41,382 nucleotides of DNA, taken from Acidimicrobiaceae bacterium (GTDB taxonomy: Bacteria; Actinomycetota; Acidimicrobiia; Acidimicrobiales; RAAP-2). Below the pieces are notes generated by a model. That model was given only the letters and a program-made list of their open reading frames with translations. It was not told the origin of the DNA and made no database searches. Below, piece after piece: positions 15,271-23,663 of the stretch. Numbering within the stretch: the stretch's first letter is position 1; each line of letters opens with the position of its first letter. A program made the position numbers and the translations under genes. The stretch lies in assembly GCA_003153575.1 (NCBI GenBank), contig PLZW01000014.1, positions 1,755 to 43,136 on the forward strand, given 5' to 3'.

Positions 15271-16950
15271 ATGACTGATCGCATCGACCGCCGCTCGTTC
15301 CTGGCCAAGAGTGCCGTCGCCGGGGCGGGCATCGCCGCCGGAGGCGTGCTCGCCGCCTGTGGGAGCTCCAGTTCCGGGTCCACCACGAGCACGACCGCCT
15401 CGGGGGGCTCGACGGGTACCCACCCCAACGGCATCTCGAGCGCCACCCCCAAGCGCGGCGGCACGCTCAACTTCGGCGTCGACGCCGAGGAGAAGGGCTT
15501 CTCCCCCACCCAGGGCACCTTCGACGAGGTGGGCATCATGTATGCCCGCACCGTGTTCGACACCGTCATGATCCTCGACGCCAACGGGATGCCCCAGCCC
15601 AACCTGGCGGAGTCGGTCACCTCCGACTCGGCCGGCACCGTCTGGACGATCACGATGCGTCCGAATCTGAAGTTCCACAACGGCGCCGTCTGCGACGCCG
15701 CCGCCGTCGCCGCCAACTTCGTGGCCCACCAGCACTCGCTGCTGACCGGCCCGGCCCTCACCCCTCTGCAGTCGGTCGTCGTGACGAGCCCGACCGTGGT
15801 CACCATCACGATGAAGACGCCCTGGGTGCCGTTCAACTACTACCTGTGCGGCGGCATCGGCAGCCAGTTCGCGTTCATCGCCGAGCCCACCTGGCTGGCC
15901 ACCGGGAGCCAGACCAACCCGATCGGCACCGGCCCGTTCATCTTCCAGGAGTGGGTGCCGAACAGCCACTTCACGGCCACCCGGAACCCCAACTACTGGC
16001 GCTCCGGGATGCCGTACCTGGACACCATCACCTACAAGCCCATTCCCGACACCCAGCAGCTCCTGGCCAGCCTGAACTCCGGAGCCGTGGACATCATCCA
16101 CACGAGCGACGCCACCGACACGGCGTCGATGCGCAGCGACACGTCGCTGGCGTTGATCGACGACTCGAAGAACGTGGCCGGCGAGCCGGACATGGGCTGC
16201 ATCCAGCTGAACCTCCGCAAGGCCCCGTTCAACAACCTGAAGTTGCGCCAGGCGGCGGCCTACGCCACCAGCTCCGCGCAGTACGTCCAGGTCATCGACC
16301 AGGGCGTCACCGAGACCTCCAACGGTGTCTTCGTCCAGGGCTCGCCCTACTACCTGTCCAGCAACGGCTACCCCGCGTTCAACCTGTCCAAGGCCCAGCA
16401 GCTGGTGTCCGAGGTCAAGGCGGCGGGCGGCTCCGTGGCCTTCGCCCTGGGACACACCCCGGACCCCGAAGGCGCCAAGATCGGCGAGTACCTCCAGCAG
16501 ATCCTGAACCAGGCGGGCATGGAGGTCACCCTCACGCCGATCCTCCAGGACTCGATCATCAACGTGGCCCTGACCGGCAACTTCCAGGCCCTGACGTGGC
16601 GCCAGTTCGGTGCCGTGAACCCCGACCTCAACTACATCTTCTGGACGCCGACCAACGCCCTGACCCCTGGCTTCGCCATCAACATGGCCGGCAACACCGA
16701 CCCGGCCATGCAGACGGCGCTGATCCAGGGGCGTCAGTCGTCCGACAAGACGAGCCAGGTCGCCGCCTACCAGCAGGTCAACCGGCTGCTCTCCCAGGAC
16801 ATCCCCTACGTCTGGTACTCCCGGGTCGTCTGGTCCATCGGTGCCCAACCCAAGGTGCAGAACTTCAACAACCCGAGCACGCCGGCGGGCAACAAGGCCT
16901 ACGGACAGATCGGGGGCGCCGTCTGGCCCCAGCAGATCTGGCTGTCCTAG
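15271..16950 (+). CDS. ABC transporter substrate-binding lipoprotein, family 5 (peptide/nickel type), Tat-exported
   Basis: A 559-residue extracytoplasmic solute-binding protein. The N-terminus has a twin-arginine motif (DRRSFLAK), a hydrophobic stretch and a lipobox (VLAAC), followed by a Ser/Thr/Gly linker, so it is probably exported folded and then lipid-anchored. The mature part follows the family-5 pattern: RGGTLNFGVDAEE, QPNLAESVTSDSAGTVWTI, PIGTGPFIFQEW, ATRNPNYW and FNNLKLRQAAAYA. The ATG has AAGGGGGA 3 nt upstream. No permease or ATPase gene lies nearby, so it is an orphan whose transporter must be elsewhere. Substrate cannot be read from the sequence. Confidence 0.9.
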   Translation: MTDRIDRRSFLAKSAVAGAGIAAGGVLAACGSSSSGSTTSTTASGGSTGTHPNGISSATPKRGGTLNFGVDAEEKGFSPTQGTFDEVGIMYARTVFDTVMILDANGMPQPNLAESVTSDSAGTVWTITMRPNLKFHNGAVCDAAAVAANFVAHQHSLLTGPALTPLQSVVVTSPTVVTITMKTPWVPFNYYLCGGIGSQFAFIAEPTWLATGSQTNPIGTGPFIFQEWVPNSHFTATRNPNYWRSGMPYLDTITYKPIPDTQQLLASLNSGAVDIIHTSDATDTASMRSDTSLALIDDSKNVAGEPDMGCIQLNLRKAPFNNLKLRQAAAYATSSAQYVQVIDQGVTETSNGVFVQGSPYYLSSNGYPAFNLSKAQQLVSEVKAAGGSVAFALGHTPDPEGAKIGEYLQQILNQAGMEVTLTPILQDSIINVALTGNFQALTWRQFGAVNPDLNYIFWTPTNALTPGFAINMAGNTDPAMQTALIQGRQSSDKTSQVAAYQQVNRLLSQDIPYVWYSRVVWSIGAQPKVQNFNNPSTPAGNKAYGQIGGAVWPQQIWLS

Positions 16951-16973
16951 CGGTAGCCGCACCGTCGTTGACG

Positions 16974-17008
16974 ACGACTGCCCCGCCCATGACGGCTGGG
17001 GCGGTCGT
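16974..17008 (+). terminator. Strong stem-loop between the substrate-binding protein and the response regulator gene
   Basis: ACGAC-T-GCCCC (16974-16984) pairs with GGGGC-G-GTCGT (16998-17008), one T-G wobble, and an inner GCC/GGC step closes a 6-nt loop. There is no T-tract. It could be a U-poor terminator for the upstream gene, or a site acting on the promoter that directly follows it. Confidence 0.5.
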
Positions 17009-17016
17009 GTCATGAT
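17008..17016 (+). promoter_or_regulatory. Extended -10 for a leaderless response-regulator message
   Basis: TGTCATGAT forms TG-N-CATGAT. The hexamer ends 6 nt before the ATG at 17023, leaving no room for a Shine-Dalgarno. It touches the 3' arm of the stem-loop at 16974-17008. Confidence 0.45.
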
Positions 17017-17022
17017 CGGGCC

Positions 17023-17700
17023 ATGAGTCGCATCCTGATCGTCGAGGATGACGAGCGGATCCGCTCCTCCATGCGGCTGGCCCTGGAGGACGAGGGCTAC
17101 ACGGTCGACGACGTGGGCAGCGGCGAAGAAGCCGTCGCCCGGTTCGAGGCCGAGCCGTCCGAGGTGGTCCTGATCGACCTCATGCTGCCCGGCATGGACG
17201 GTTTCGAGGCGTGCCGGGCCCTGCGACGGATCTCGACCGTCCCCGTCATCATGGTCACAGCCCGTTCGGACACCCACGACGTGGTGGCGGGTCTGGAGGC
17301 CGGGGCGGACGACTACGTGACCAAGCCGTTCGTGGCCAAGGAGCTGGCGGCCCGGATCCGGGCGCTGCTGCGCCGGTCGCGCCATGAGGGCGAGGACGCC
17401 GGGATCCTCAGCTTCGGCGACGTCGAGATCGAGCCGGACGCCGGGGTGGTGCGTCGGGCCGGTGAGGAGGTCCACTGCACACGCACCGAGTTCCGCCTCC
17501 TGTGCGAGCTGGCCAACCATCCGGGCAAGGTCCTCAGTCGCGAACAATTGCTCGAGCGGGTGTGGGGGTACGACTACTTCGGCGACGGCCGCCTGGTCGA
17601 CGTCCACGTCCGTCGCCTGCGCACCAAGGTCGAGCCCGACCCGGCCTCGCCCCGGTTCATCCTCACCGTGCGCGGCATGGGCTACAAGCTGGCGGTCTGA
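17023..17700 (+). CDS. mtrA: OmpR-family response regulator, MtrA-like
   Basis: 225 residues. The receiver domain has acidic residues Asp9/Asp10, the phospho-acceptor Asp52 (VLIDLMLPGMDG), Thr79 and Lys101 (YVTKPF). A winged-helix DNA-binding domain follows (TRTEFRLLCELANHPGKVLS, then LLERVWGYDYFGDGRLVDVH and TVRGMGYKLAV). Length and the VWGY, RLVxVHVxRLR and TVRGxGYK pattern match mycobacterial MtrA closely. The downstream gene order (histidine kinase, then a GerMN lipoprotein) matches mtrA-mtrB-lpqB. In mycobacteria that system governs cell-wall and division genes; the same role here is inferred. Confidence 0.9.
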   Translation: MSRILIVEDDERIRSSMRLALEDEGYTVDDVGSGEEAVARFEAEPSEVVLIDLMLPGMDGFEACRALRRISTVPVIMVTARSDTHDVVAGLEAGADDYVTKPFVAKELAARIRALLRRSRHEGEDAGILSFGDVEIEPDAGVVRRAGEEVHCTRTEFRLLCELANHPGKVLSREQLLERVWGYDYFGDGRLVDVHVRRLRTKVEPDPASPRFILTVRGMGYKLAV

Positions 17701-19233
17701 GTGGCGGTCGACGCCGGTGCGTTCGCACCGGACCACACTTCCGCTCCACCCCGCGACGGACGGGACCGCCCACCCGGACGGCTCGGGCTGAGGGCCCGGG
17801 TCACGCTCACCTTCGCCATCGCCGCCTTCGGACTCTCGGCCCTCATGGCCGGGATCACCTACTTCACGGCCCGGGCGACGTTCCTTAGCGAGCGCCAGGC
17901 AGCCGAACAGCGCCAGGCCTTCGCCAACGCCGCGCTGGTGCAGAACGCGCTCCGCTCCCCCGCCACCCAGGTCACCCAGCTGATCGAGTCGGTCGACACC
18001 CTGCCGGGGTCCCGGTCCGTGCTGCGCACCGGCGGCCAGTGGTACGCCACGTCGATCTCGGTCAGCCAGAGCGCCATCCCGGAGGCCGAGCGGACCCTGG
18101 TCCTGTCGGGCACCCCGGCCTCGCAACTGTTCACCCTGGCCGGGACGCCCCAGCAGGTCATCGGCGTGCCGCTGCCCGCCGTCCACGCCGCCTATTTCGA
18201 GGTGTTCTCGCTGGACGAGCTGGCCGGCACGCTGCGGGCCCTGGCGTTCGCTCTGGCCGGTGCCGCGCTGGTGACGACGATCGCCGGAGCCGCGGTCGGC
18301 CGGTGGGCCAGCTCCCGCGCCCTGCGGCCGCTGGCCGGACTGACCGATGCCGCCGTGGCCATCGCCGGCGGCCAGCTCGATACCCGCGTCCAGACGGGCG
18401 ATGACCCCGATCTCGACGAGCTGGCCTCGGCGTTCAACCGGATGACGGCCAATCTCCAGGACCGGATCGAGCGGGAGGCCCGGTTCACGTCCGACGTGAG
18501 CCACGAGCTCCGGTCGCCGCTGACCACGTTGACCGCCACCGTGTCCGTGCTCGAAGGGCACAGGGCCGAGCTCGCCCCGCGGGCCCAGCGCGCCCTCGAC
18601 CTTCTCGACGGCGACGTGCGGCGCTTCACCCGCATGGTCGACGACCTCCTCGAGATTTCCCGGTTCGACGCCGGGTCCGCCGAGCTGTCTCTCGACGAGG
18701 TCGACCCCGGTGAGCTGGTCCGCCGGGCCGTGGTCGCTGCCGCCCCGGTGGGCGCCGACGGGACGCGCCGGCCGATCAGCTTCGCCGTCGACCTCGGACC
18801 GGGGGTCGACGGCCTCCGGCTGCGGGTGGACAAGCGCCGCTTCGAGCGGGTCATGGCCAACTTGATGGAGAACGCGGCGGTCTACGCCGGGGGGGTCACC
18901 CGGGTCGTGGTCGAGCGCCAGCCGCCACCCATCGCGGGCATCCTCCTCCCGGCCGACGCCATCCGGGTGGTCGTCGAGGACGCGGGCCCGGGTGTGCCGC
19001 CAGCCGAGCGGGACCACCTCTTCGAGCGCTTCTACCGCGGTGGCCGGGCTGGCCACCGGGCGTCGGGCCAGGGGACCGGACTCGGCCTCTCCCTGGTGGC
19101 CGAACATGTCCGGCTGCACGGCGGCCGGGTCTGGAGCGAGGACGCACCCGGCGGGGGCACCCGCTTCGTCGTCGAGCTCCCGCTCCATCCGTACGCCACC
19201 GGGGCGTCGTCCGGCACCGGGGAGGACCTGTGA
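17701..19233 (+). CDS. mtrB: Membrane sensor histidine kinase, MtrB-like
   Basis: 510 residues. Two transmembrane segments (about 34-54 and 178-200) bracket an extracellular region of about 125 residues. A HAMP domain (about 200-255), the dimerisation/phosphoacceptor helix with His268 (FTSDVSHELRSPLTTL) and the catalytic domain with NLMENA, EDAGPGVP, FERFYRG and GTGLGLSL follow. All kinase boxes are present. The GTG start immediately follows the response regulator stop. The first 30 residues are a Pro/Arg-rich cytoplasmic tail. It is expected to phosphorylate the preceding regulator. Confidence 0.91.
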   Translation: MAVDAGAFAPDHTSAPPRDGRDRPPGRLGLRARVTLTFAIAAFGLSALMAGITYFTARATFLSERQAAEQRQAFANAALVQNALRSPATQVTQLIESVDTLPGSRSVLRTGGQWYATSISVSQSAIPEAERTLVLSGTPASQLFTLAGTPQQVIGVPLPAVHAAYFEVFSLDELAGTLRALAFALAGAALVTTIAGAAVGRWASSRALRPLAGLTDAAVAIAGGQLDTRVQTGDDPDLDELASAFNRMTANLQDRIEREARFTSDVSHELRSPLTTLTATVSVLEGHRAELAPRAQRALDLLDGDVRRFTRMVDDLLEISRFDAGSAELSLDEVDPGELVRRAVVAAAPVGADGTRRPISFAVDLGPGVDGLRLRVDKRRFERVMANLMENAAVYAGGVTRVVVERQPPPIAGILLPADAIRVVVEDAGPGVPPAERDHLFERFYRGGRAGHRASGQGTGLGLSLVAEHVRLHGGRVWSEDAPGGGTRFVVELPLHPYATGASSGTGEDL

Positions 19234-19832
19234 CCCGGTCTTCGCTCCGGCGGCGGGCCGGGCTCCTCGTGGCAACGGCGGGACTGACCCTCGCCGCCTG
19301 CGGGATCCCGACCTCGGCCGCGCCGTCGCCGATCGCCAAGTCCGACGTCCCTTACCACCTGCTGAATCCGCCGACCACGACGACGACCGTCCCGGGCGCT
19401 CCACCGGCCGTCGGGGTCCCCGAGCAGATCTACCTGGTGGCACCCAGCGGACACCTCGTCGCCGCCATCCGGGAGGTGGCCGTCCCGGCATCGCTGTCCC
19501 AGGTGGTCGGCGCGCTGCTGGCGGGCCCGACCGCCACCGAGTCAGCCTCGGGCATCCAGTCGTTCCTCGACCGCACCGGGGTCCAGGTCGCCCTGGCCGC
19601 GTCCGGCGGTGTGGCCACCGTCGACTTCACGACCGATCCGATCCAGGTGGTCGGCCCCGACCAGACGCTGGCCATCGCCCAGGTCGTCTACACCGTGACC
19701 CAGCAGCCCGGGGTGACCGGGGTCACGTTCGCCATCGCCGGCAAGGCCATCGAGGTGCCGACCGCCGCCGGCGCACAGGTGCCCGGGCCGGTAGGTCGGG
19801 CCGACTACGCACCGCAGGCGCCTCTTCCCTGA
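19230..19832 (+). CDS. GerMN-domain lipoprotein, short LpqB-like protein
   Basis: 200 residues with a lipoprotein signal (LLVATAGLTLAAC, Cys at about residue 24), a Thr/Pro-rich linker, and one GerMN domain (about 65-180: EQIYLVAPSGHLVAAIREVA, GVATVDFTTD, LAIAQVVYTVTQQPGVTGVT). Its GTG overlaps the kinase stop (GTGA). Mycobacterial LpqB, which interacts with MtrB, has GerMN plus a beta-propeller. Here the propeller is absent and the frame ends cleanly, so this is a reduced relative rather than a fragment. Likely an outer-face modulator of the kinase; inferred. Confidence 0.82.
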   Translation: MTRSSLRRRAGLLVATAGLTLAACGIPTSAAPSPIAKSDVPYHLLNPPTTTTTVPGAPPAVGVPEQIYLVAPSGHLVAAIREVAVPASLSQVVGALLAGPTATESASGIQSFLDRTGVQVALAASGGVATVDFTTDPIQVVGPDQTLAIAQVVYTVTQQPGVTGVTFAIAGKAIEVPTAAGAQVPGPVGRADYAPQAPLP

Positions 19833-19865
19833 AGCGCTCCCGTTGTCGGCCGGGCGCGTCCGGGT

Positions 19866-20261
19866 CTAGGCGGCGTCCACCCAGGCCACCCGGGGGGCGT
19901 CGTTCCACAGGTGCTCCAGGTCGTAGAAGGCCCGGGCCTCGTCCATGAAGACGTGGACGAGGAAGTCGCCGTAGTCCATCAGCACCCAGTAGGCGTCGTC
20001 GAGGCCCTCGATGCAGTAGGGCGAACGGCCGCTCGTGAGCTTCACCTCGCGTTCGACCTCGTCGACGATCGTCTTGACCTGACGCGAATTCCGTCCGTTG
20101 GTGACGACGAACGCGTCGGTCACCCCCAATAGGTCACCCATGGCGAGGATGACCGTCTCCTCCCCCGACTTGGCGTCTGCGGCGCGCGCGGCGACCAGGC
20201 ACTCGTCAGGGATGTCGGGCGCGGTGGTGCCCGGGACGGGGGTGGGATCGATGGTGGTCAA
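19866..20261 (-). CDS. rsfS: Ribosomal silencing factor RsfS
   Basis: 131 residues. Binds L14 and blocks subunit joining when nutrients fall. The domain begins after about 20 residues (AARAADAKSGEETVILAMGD) and includes DAFVVTNGRNSRQVKTIVDE and YWVLMDYGDFLVHVF. The TTG start at 20261 has AAGGAGG 7 nt upstream. The frame overlaps the end of the preceding small gene by 56 nt. nadD near rsfS is a conserved actinobacterial arrangement. It converges with the GerMN gene; the 33-bp gap shows no terminator. Confidence 0.93.
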   Translation of the reverse strand: MTTIDPTPVPGTTAPDIPDECLVAARAADAKSGEETVILAMGDLLGVTDAFVVTNGRNSRQVKTIVDEVEREVKLTSGRSPYCIEGLDDAYWVLMDYGDFLVHVFMDEARAFYDLEHLWNDAPRVAWVDAA

Positions 20262-20676
20262 CGGTTGCCTCCTTCTGGCGCCGGGGCGCCGGGGGACGGG
20301 TCGGCAGAGGTGTACTGCCGGGTAGGGCGGTGGACGGGACGGGAACGGCGAACGACACGACGACGCCCGGCCCCGGGGCCGGACGCGTGCGGGCGAGACT
20401 CACCACCACGATGGTAAGGCCCAGAGAGATGGCGACGACCGCGGCGCACAGCCAGGCGGTCCGTCGGCGCTGGCGGCGGGCATCGCGCAGGGCGATCCGG
20501 GAGTCGGTACCGGACGGCTCGGCGACCTCCGGTGCGACGTTCCCCGACGCGGACGCCCCGGAGTCGGGTCCGAGTGAGTCGGGGGATGTCACCGGAGTGA
20601 CACCCGGATCCGGCGGGGAGGGGACCTGCGGCGAAGGGGCACTGTCGGACTCGCTGGGGGTCAGCCGCACTGTCAT
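20206..20676 (-). CDS. Small single-pass membrane protein between nadD and rsfS
   Basis: 156 residues. An Ser/Pro/Asp-rich N-terminal 60 residues, a basic stretch (RDARRQRRR), one transmembrane helix (about 74-95) and a Pro-rich outer part. No known domain seen. The start ATG overlaps the nadD stop (ATGA), which strongly supports a real gene. The last 19 residues run over the rsfS start in another frame. In many actinobacteria a membrane-anchored gene of the LytR-C type sits at this position, and this may be a reduced counterpart; that is only positional inference. Confidence 0.62.
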   Translation of the reverse strand: MTVRLTPSESDSAPSPQVPSPPDPGVTPVTSPDSLGPDSGASASGNVAPEVAEPSGTDSRIALRDARRQRRRTAWLCAAVVAISLGLTIVVVSLARTRPAPGPGVVVSFAVPVPSTALPGSTPLPTRPPAPRRQKEATVDHHRSHPRPGHHRARHP

Positions 20677-21269
20677 CTGCCTTTAGCGTACAGACCGCGC
20701 TCGGACATGCAACGGATCACGGCCTCGGGCACGAGGCCTGCGACCGAGCCGCCGGACTCGAGGATCGTCCGCAATTCGGTGCTCGACACGTCCACCGGCG
20801 AGACCGCCACCCGGACCGAGCGCCACCCGGCCGGCGGCCTCACCTGGTCCACCCCGGGCCGATCGACCACGGCCAGCGCGACCCGTTCACGGAGTTGCCC
20901 GTGCTCGTGCCATGTGTCGAGGGCGGCCACCACGTCGGCCCCGACGACCACGAACAACTCGGCCCCGGGCTCATCGTCGAGCAGGTGGCGGACGGTGTCG
21001 ATGGTGTAGGACGGCCCGCCGCGGTCGAGTTCCAGGCGGGACGGCTCGAGACCGGGGTGGTCGGCGAGGGCGGCCACGACCATGGCGAAGCGGTCCTCAG
21101 CCGGGGTCACCGGCCGGTCCTGCTTCTGCCACGGGTGATTTGCCACCACCACCAGCATCCGGTCGAGGTCGAGGACAGTCCGCACGGTGTCGGCCACTTC
21201 CACGTGCCCCTGGTGGATCGGGTCGAAGGTGCCGCCGAAGAGTCCGATCCGGGGTCGTGGGCCGCTCAC
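20673..21269 (-). CDS. nadD: Nicotinate-nucleotide adenylyltransferase
   Basis: 198 residues; makes deamido-NAD from nicotinate mononucleotide and ATP. The nucleotidyltransferase signature IGLFGGTFDPIHQGH is near the N-terminus, with PSYTIDTVRHLLDDEPGAEL and the C-terminal VSPVDVSSTELRTIL (SSTxLR, equivalent to the ISSTxIR motif). The GTG at 21269 is chosen because the signature should be close to the start. It follows the LLM gene stop after 1 nt, with only a weak GTGAG upstream, so translation is probably coupled. A longer frame to 21380 is a shadow. Confidence 0.94.
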   Translation of the reverse strand: MSGPRPRIGLFGGTFDPIHQGHVEVADTVRTVLDLDRMLVVVANHPWQKQDRPVTPAEDRFAMVVAALADHPGLEPSRLELDRGGPSYTIDTVRHLLDDEPGAELFVVVGADVVAALDTWHEHGQLRERVALAVVDRPGVDQVRPPAGWRSVRVAVSPVDVSSTELRTILESGGSVAGLVPEAVIRCMSERGLYAKGR

Positions 21270-21270
21270 C

Positions 21271-22200
21271 TCACGTGCCGGCCAGGGCCGCCACCACCGG
21301 GGCGAACGCCTCCATCTCCGCCTCGTGGACCACGATGTACGAGAAGCCGAAGCGGGCCCGGCGCTCCACCAGTCGCTCAATGATCTGCTCGATGGTCCCG
21401 ATCAGGGCGATGGGCGTGCCGTCGATCTGCTCGGCCGTCACCCCGAGGGTCGATGAGAGGCGCCCGATGGCCCCCTCGCGGTCGGGCACGATCTGGACCA
21501 GGAAGGTGAGCACCTGGAGCTCGAGGTCGTCGAACCGGTCGCCCGCAGCCTCGCGGATCCACGTGATCCGTTGGTCGTAGTACTCGGCGGTCGTGGTCTC
21601 CAGCACCTCCGGCCCGACGTAGCCGGCGGCCAGGCTCGGATTGACGCCGACGATGTCCGCCTCGCGGGCTGCGATCCCGAGCACCCGCTTGCCGCCCCCG
21701 CCGATGATGATCTTCGGATAGGGCCGACTGTGGGGCAGCGGGGCGCCGACTGCTCCGGTGACGGTGTAGTGCTCACCCGCGAAGGTGGCCGCACCTGTCG
21801 ACCACAGGGACTTCATGACCGCCAACGACTCGGCCATGCGGCTGATGCGCACCGCCGGCGGGTCATGGGCCAGGCCCGACTGCTCGTAGTCCGTCGTCAT
21901 CCACCCCGCGCCGAGGCCGAACTCCACCCGTCCCTCGGACATCAGGTCGAGCGTGGCGACCTCCTTGGCCAGCACGACCGGGTGACGGTAGTCATTGCCG
22001 AAGACCAGCGAGCCGACCTTGAGGTCAGTGGTCGCCTCGGCCGCCACGGTCAGTGCCACGAGCGGACCGAACTGGTCCTCGAAGTGGTCCGGGATGAACA
22101 CCGTGGAGTAGCCGAGGCCCTCGATGGCCCGGGCCAGATCCCTCCACGCGGCGCCGGACGAGGCGTTCGAGACCTGGACGGCGAAGCGGAAGGGTGCCAT
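21271..22200 (-). CDS. Luciferase-like F420-dependent oxidoreductase (LLM family)
   Basis: 309 residues, a (beta/alpha)8 luciferase-like monooxygenase fold. FRFAVQVSN at the start, YSTVFIPDHF, LKVGSLVFGNDYRHPVVLAK, SEGRVEFGLGAGWM, KIIIGGGGKRVLGIAAREAD and DIVGVN resemble the actinobacterial subgroup TIGR named after MSMEG_2516. F420 use is inferred from family and lineage; substrate unknown. The ATG has TAGGCT 6 nt upstream and no ribosome binding site. It heads the nadD-small protein-rsfS unit and is divergent from aroG across only 37 bp. Confidence 0.88.
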   Translation of the reverse strand: MAPFRFAVQVSNASSGAAWRDLARAIEGLGYSTVFIPDHFEDQFGPLVALTVAAEATTDLKVGSLVFGNDYRHPVVLAKEVATLDLMSEGRVEFGLGAGWMTTDYEQSGLAHDPPAVRISRMAESLAVMKSLWSTGAATFAGEHYTVTGAVGAPLPHSRPYPKIIIGGGGKRVLGIAAREADIVGVNPSLAAGYVGPEVLETTTAEYYDQRITWIREAAGDRFDDLELQVLTFLVQIVPDREGAIGRLSSTLGVTAEQIDGTPIALIGTIEQIIERLVERRARFGFSYIVVHEAEMEAFAPVVAALAGT

Positions 22201-22237
22201 GTACCGAGCCTAGAGCCCGAGGCTTTACGCTGTGGAG
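22201..22237. promoter_or_regulatory. Compact divergent promoter of the LLM gene and aroG
   Basis: Only 37 bp separate the two start codons. On the minus strand TAGGCT (22212-22207) is 6 nt before the LLM ATG. On the plus strand TACGCT (22226-22231) is 6 nt before the aroG GTG at 22238. Each promoter's -35 region falls on the other's -10, so the two polymerases should exclude each other. Hexamers and spacing are seen; function is inferred. Confidence 0.55.
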
Positions 22238-23608
22238 GTGGCACCTCCGAACCCCGGTACTGACGCGGCCGACCTGTGGACCCCGGAGTCGTGGCGCACC
22301 ATGGCTGCGGCGCAGCAGCCCACCTGGCCCGATGCGGCCGCACTCAAGCAGGTCCATGCCCGCTTGAGCGGTCTGCCGCCCCTCGTGTTCGCGGGCGAGG
22401 CGCGCCACCTGACCCGCTCCCTCGCCCAAGCCGCGGACGGCCGGGCATTCGTACTGCAGGCCGGTGACTGCGCCGAGTCGTTCTCCGAGTTCACCGCCGA
22501 CGGCATCCGCGACAAGTTGAAGATCATCCTCCAGATGGCGGTCGTCCTCACCTACGGCGCGGGGCTGCCCGTGGTCAAGGTCGGCCGGATCGCCGGCCAG
22601 TTCGCCAAGCCCCGCAGCTTGCCCACCGAACTGGTCGGCGGCCAGGTGATCGACTCGTTCCGGGGCCACATGGTCAACGACGACCAGCCGGAGCGGGCCG
22701 CCCGGATCCCCGACCCCACCCGCCTGGTCACCGCGTACGAGCAGGCGGTGGCCACGCTCAACCTGCTGCGCGCCTTCACCAAGGGCGGCTTCGCCGACCT
22801 CAGCCAGATCCACGCCTGGAACCAGGAGTTCGTGGCCAGCTCGACCGAGGGCCGCCGGTTCGAGGACATTGCCGAGGGCATCGACAGCGCCCTGCGGTTC
22901 ATGGACGCCTGCGGGATCAACCTCGGAAGCGAGGACACGCTCCATCAGGTCGACTTCTGGACCAGCCACGAGGCGCTCATCCTCGACTACGAGGAGGCCC
23001 TCACCCGGAAGGACTCACTGACCGGCGACTGGTACGACTGCTCGGCCCACATGCTCTGGGTCGGCGAGCGGACGCGCCAGATCGACGGCGCCCACTGCGA
23101 GTTCCTGTCGGGCATCCACAATCCGGTCGGCACCAAGATCGGTCCGTCGGCGACGGCCGACGACGTGGTCGCCCTCTGCGAGCGCCTCAATCCGGCGCGG
23201 GTGTCCGGGCGGCTGACCCTGATCACCCGGTTCGGCGTCGACGCCATCGACGACCACCTAGCGGGGCTGATCCGGGCCGTCGGCGACGAGGGCCACCCGG
23301 TCGTGTGGATGTGCGACCCCATGCACGGCAACACCTTCACCGCCGAAGGCGGCCAGAAGACCCGTCGCTTCGACGACATCATCGGTGAGCTGCAGAGCTT
23401 CTTCCGCATCCACCGCGAGGTGGGTACATGGCCCGGTGGGGTGCACATCGAGCTGACCGGCGATGACGTGACTGAATGCCTCGGCGGCGTCGAGGACATC
23501 GTCGAGGGCCAACTGGGCCAGCGCTACACCACCACCTGCGACCCCCGGCTCAACGGCCGCCAAGCTCTCGACCTGGCGTTCCGGATCGCCGACCTGCTGC
23601 GCAGCTGA
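22238..23608 (+). CDS. aroG: 3-deoxy-7-phosphoheptulonate synthase, class II (DAHP synthase)
   Basis: First step of the shikimate pathway. 456 residues with the class II hallmarks AFVLQAGDCAESFSEFTADG, VVKVGRIAGQFAKPRS, HAWNQEFVASSTEG, ALILDYEEALTR, SAHMLWVGERTRQIDGAHCE, FLSGIHNPVGTKIGP, WMCDPMHGNTFTAEGG and GGVHIELTGDDVTECLGG. I choose GTG at 22238 because TACGCT ends exactly 6 nt before it. A GTG at 22232 would start inside the 6-nt gap. Monocistronic; no clear terminator follows. Allosteric regulation cannot be read here. Confidence 0.94.
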   Translation: MAPPNPGTDAADLWTPESWRTMAAAQQPTWPDAAALKQVHARLSGLPPLVFAGEARHLTRSLAQAADGRAFVLQAGDCAESFSEFTADGIRDKLKIILQMAVVLTYGAGLPVVKVGRIAGQFAKPRSLPTELVGGQVIDSFRGHMVNDDQPERAARIPDPTRLVTAYEQAVATLNLLRAFTKGGFADLSQIHAWNQEFVASSTEGRRFEDIAEGIDSALRFMDACGINLGSEDTLHQVDFWTSHEALILDYEEALTRKDSLTGDWYDCSAHMLWVGERTRQIDGAHCEFLSGIHNPVGTKIGPSATADDVVALCERLNPARVSGRLTLITRFGVDAIDDHLAGLIRAVGDEGHPVVWMCDPMHGNTFTAEGGQKTRRFDDIIGELQSFFRIHREVGTWPGGVHIELTGDDVTECLGGVEDIVEGQLGQRYTTTCDPRLNGRQALDLAFRIADLLRS

Positions 23609-23663
23609 TCGACGGGCTCCGGTCCTGGCCGGGACAGAAAGGGACGTGCGCCAAGTTCGGAGG

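Noticed and set aside
16968..16973. TTGACG as a -35 for the response regulator promoter
   Set aside because: It is 37 bp from the CATGAT box, far from the 16-19 bp needed.
14761..19491. A 1576-codon open frame on the minus strand opposite the substrate-binding protein, two-component and xerC genes
   Set aside because: Low-complexity His/Gly/Arg/Asp composition with no domain; it is antisense to four well-supported genes and reflects high-GC third-position bias.
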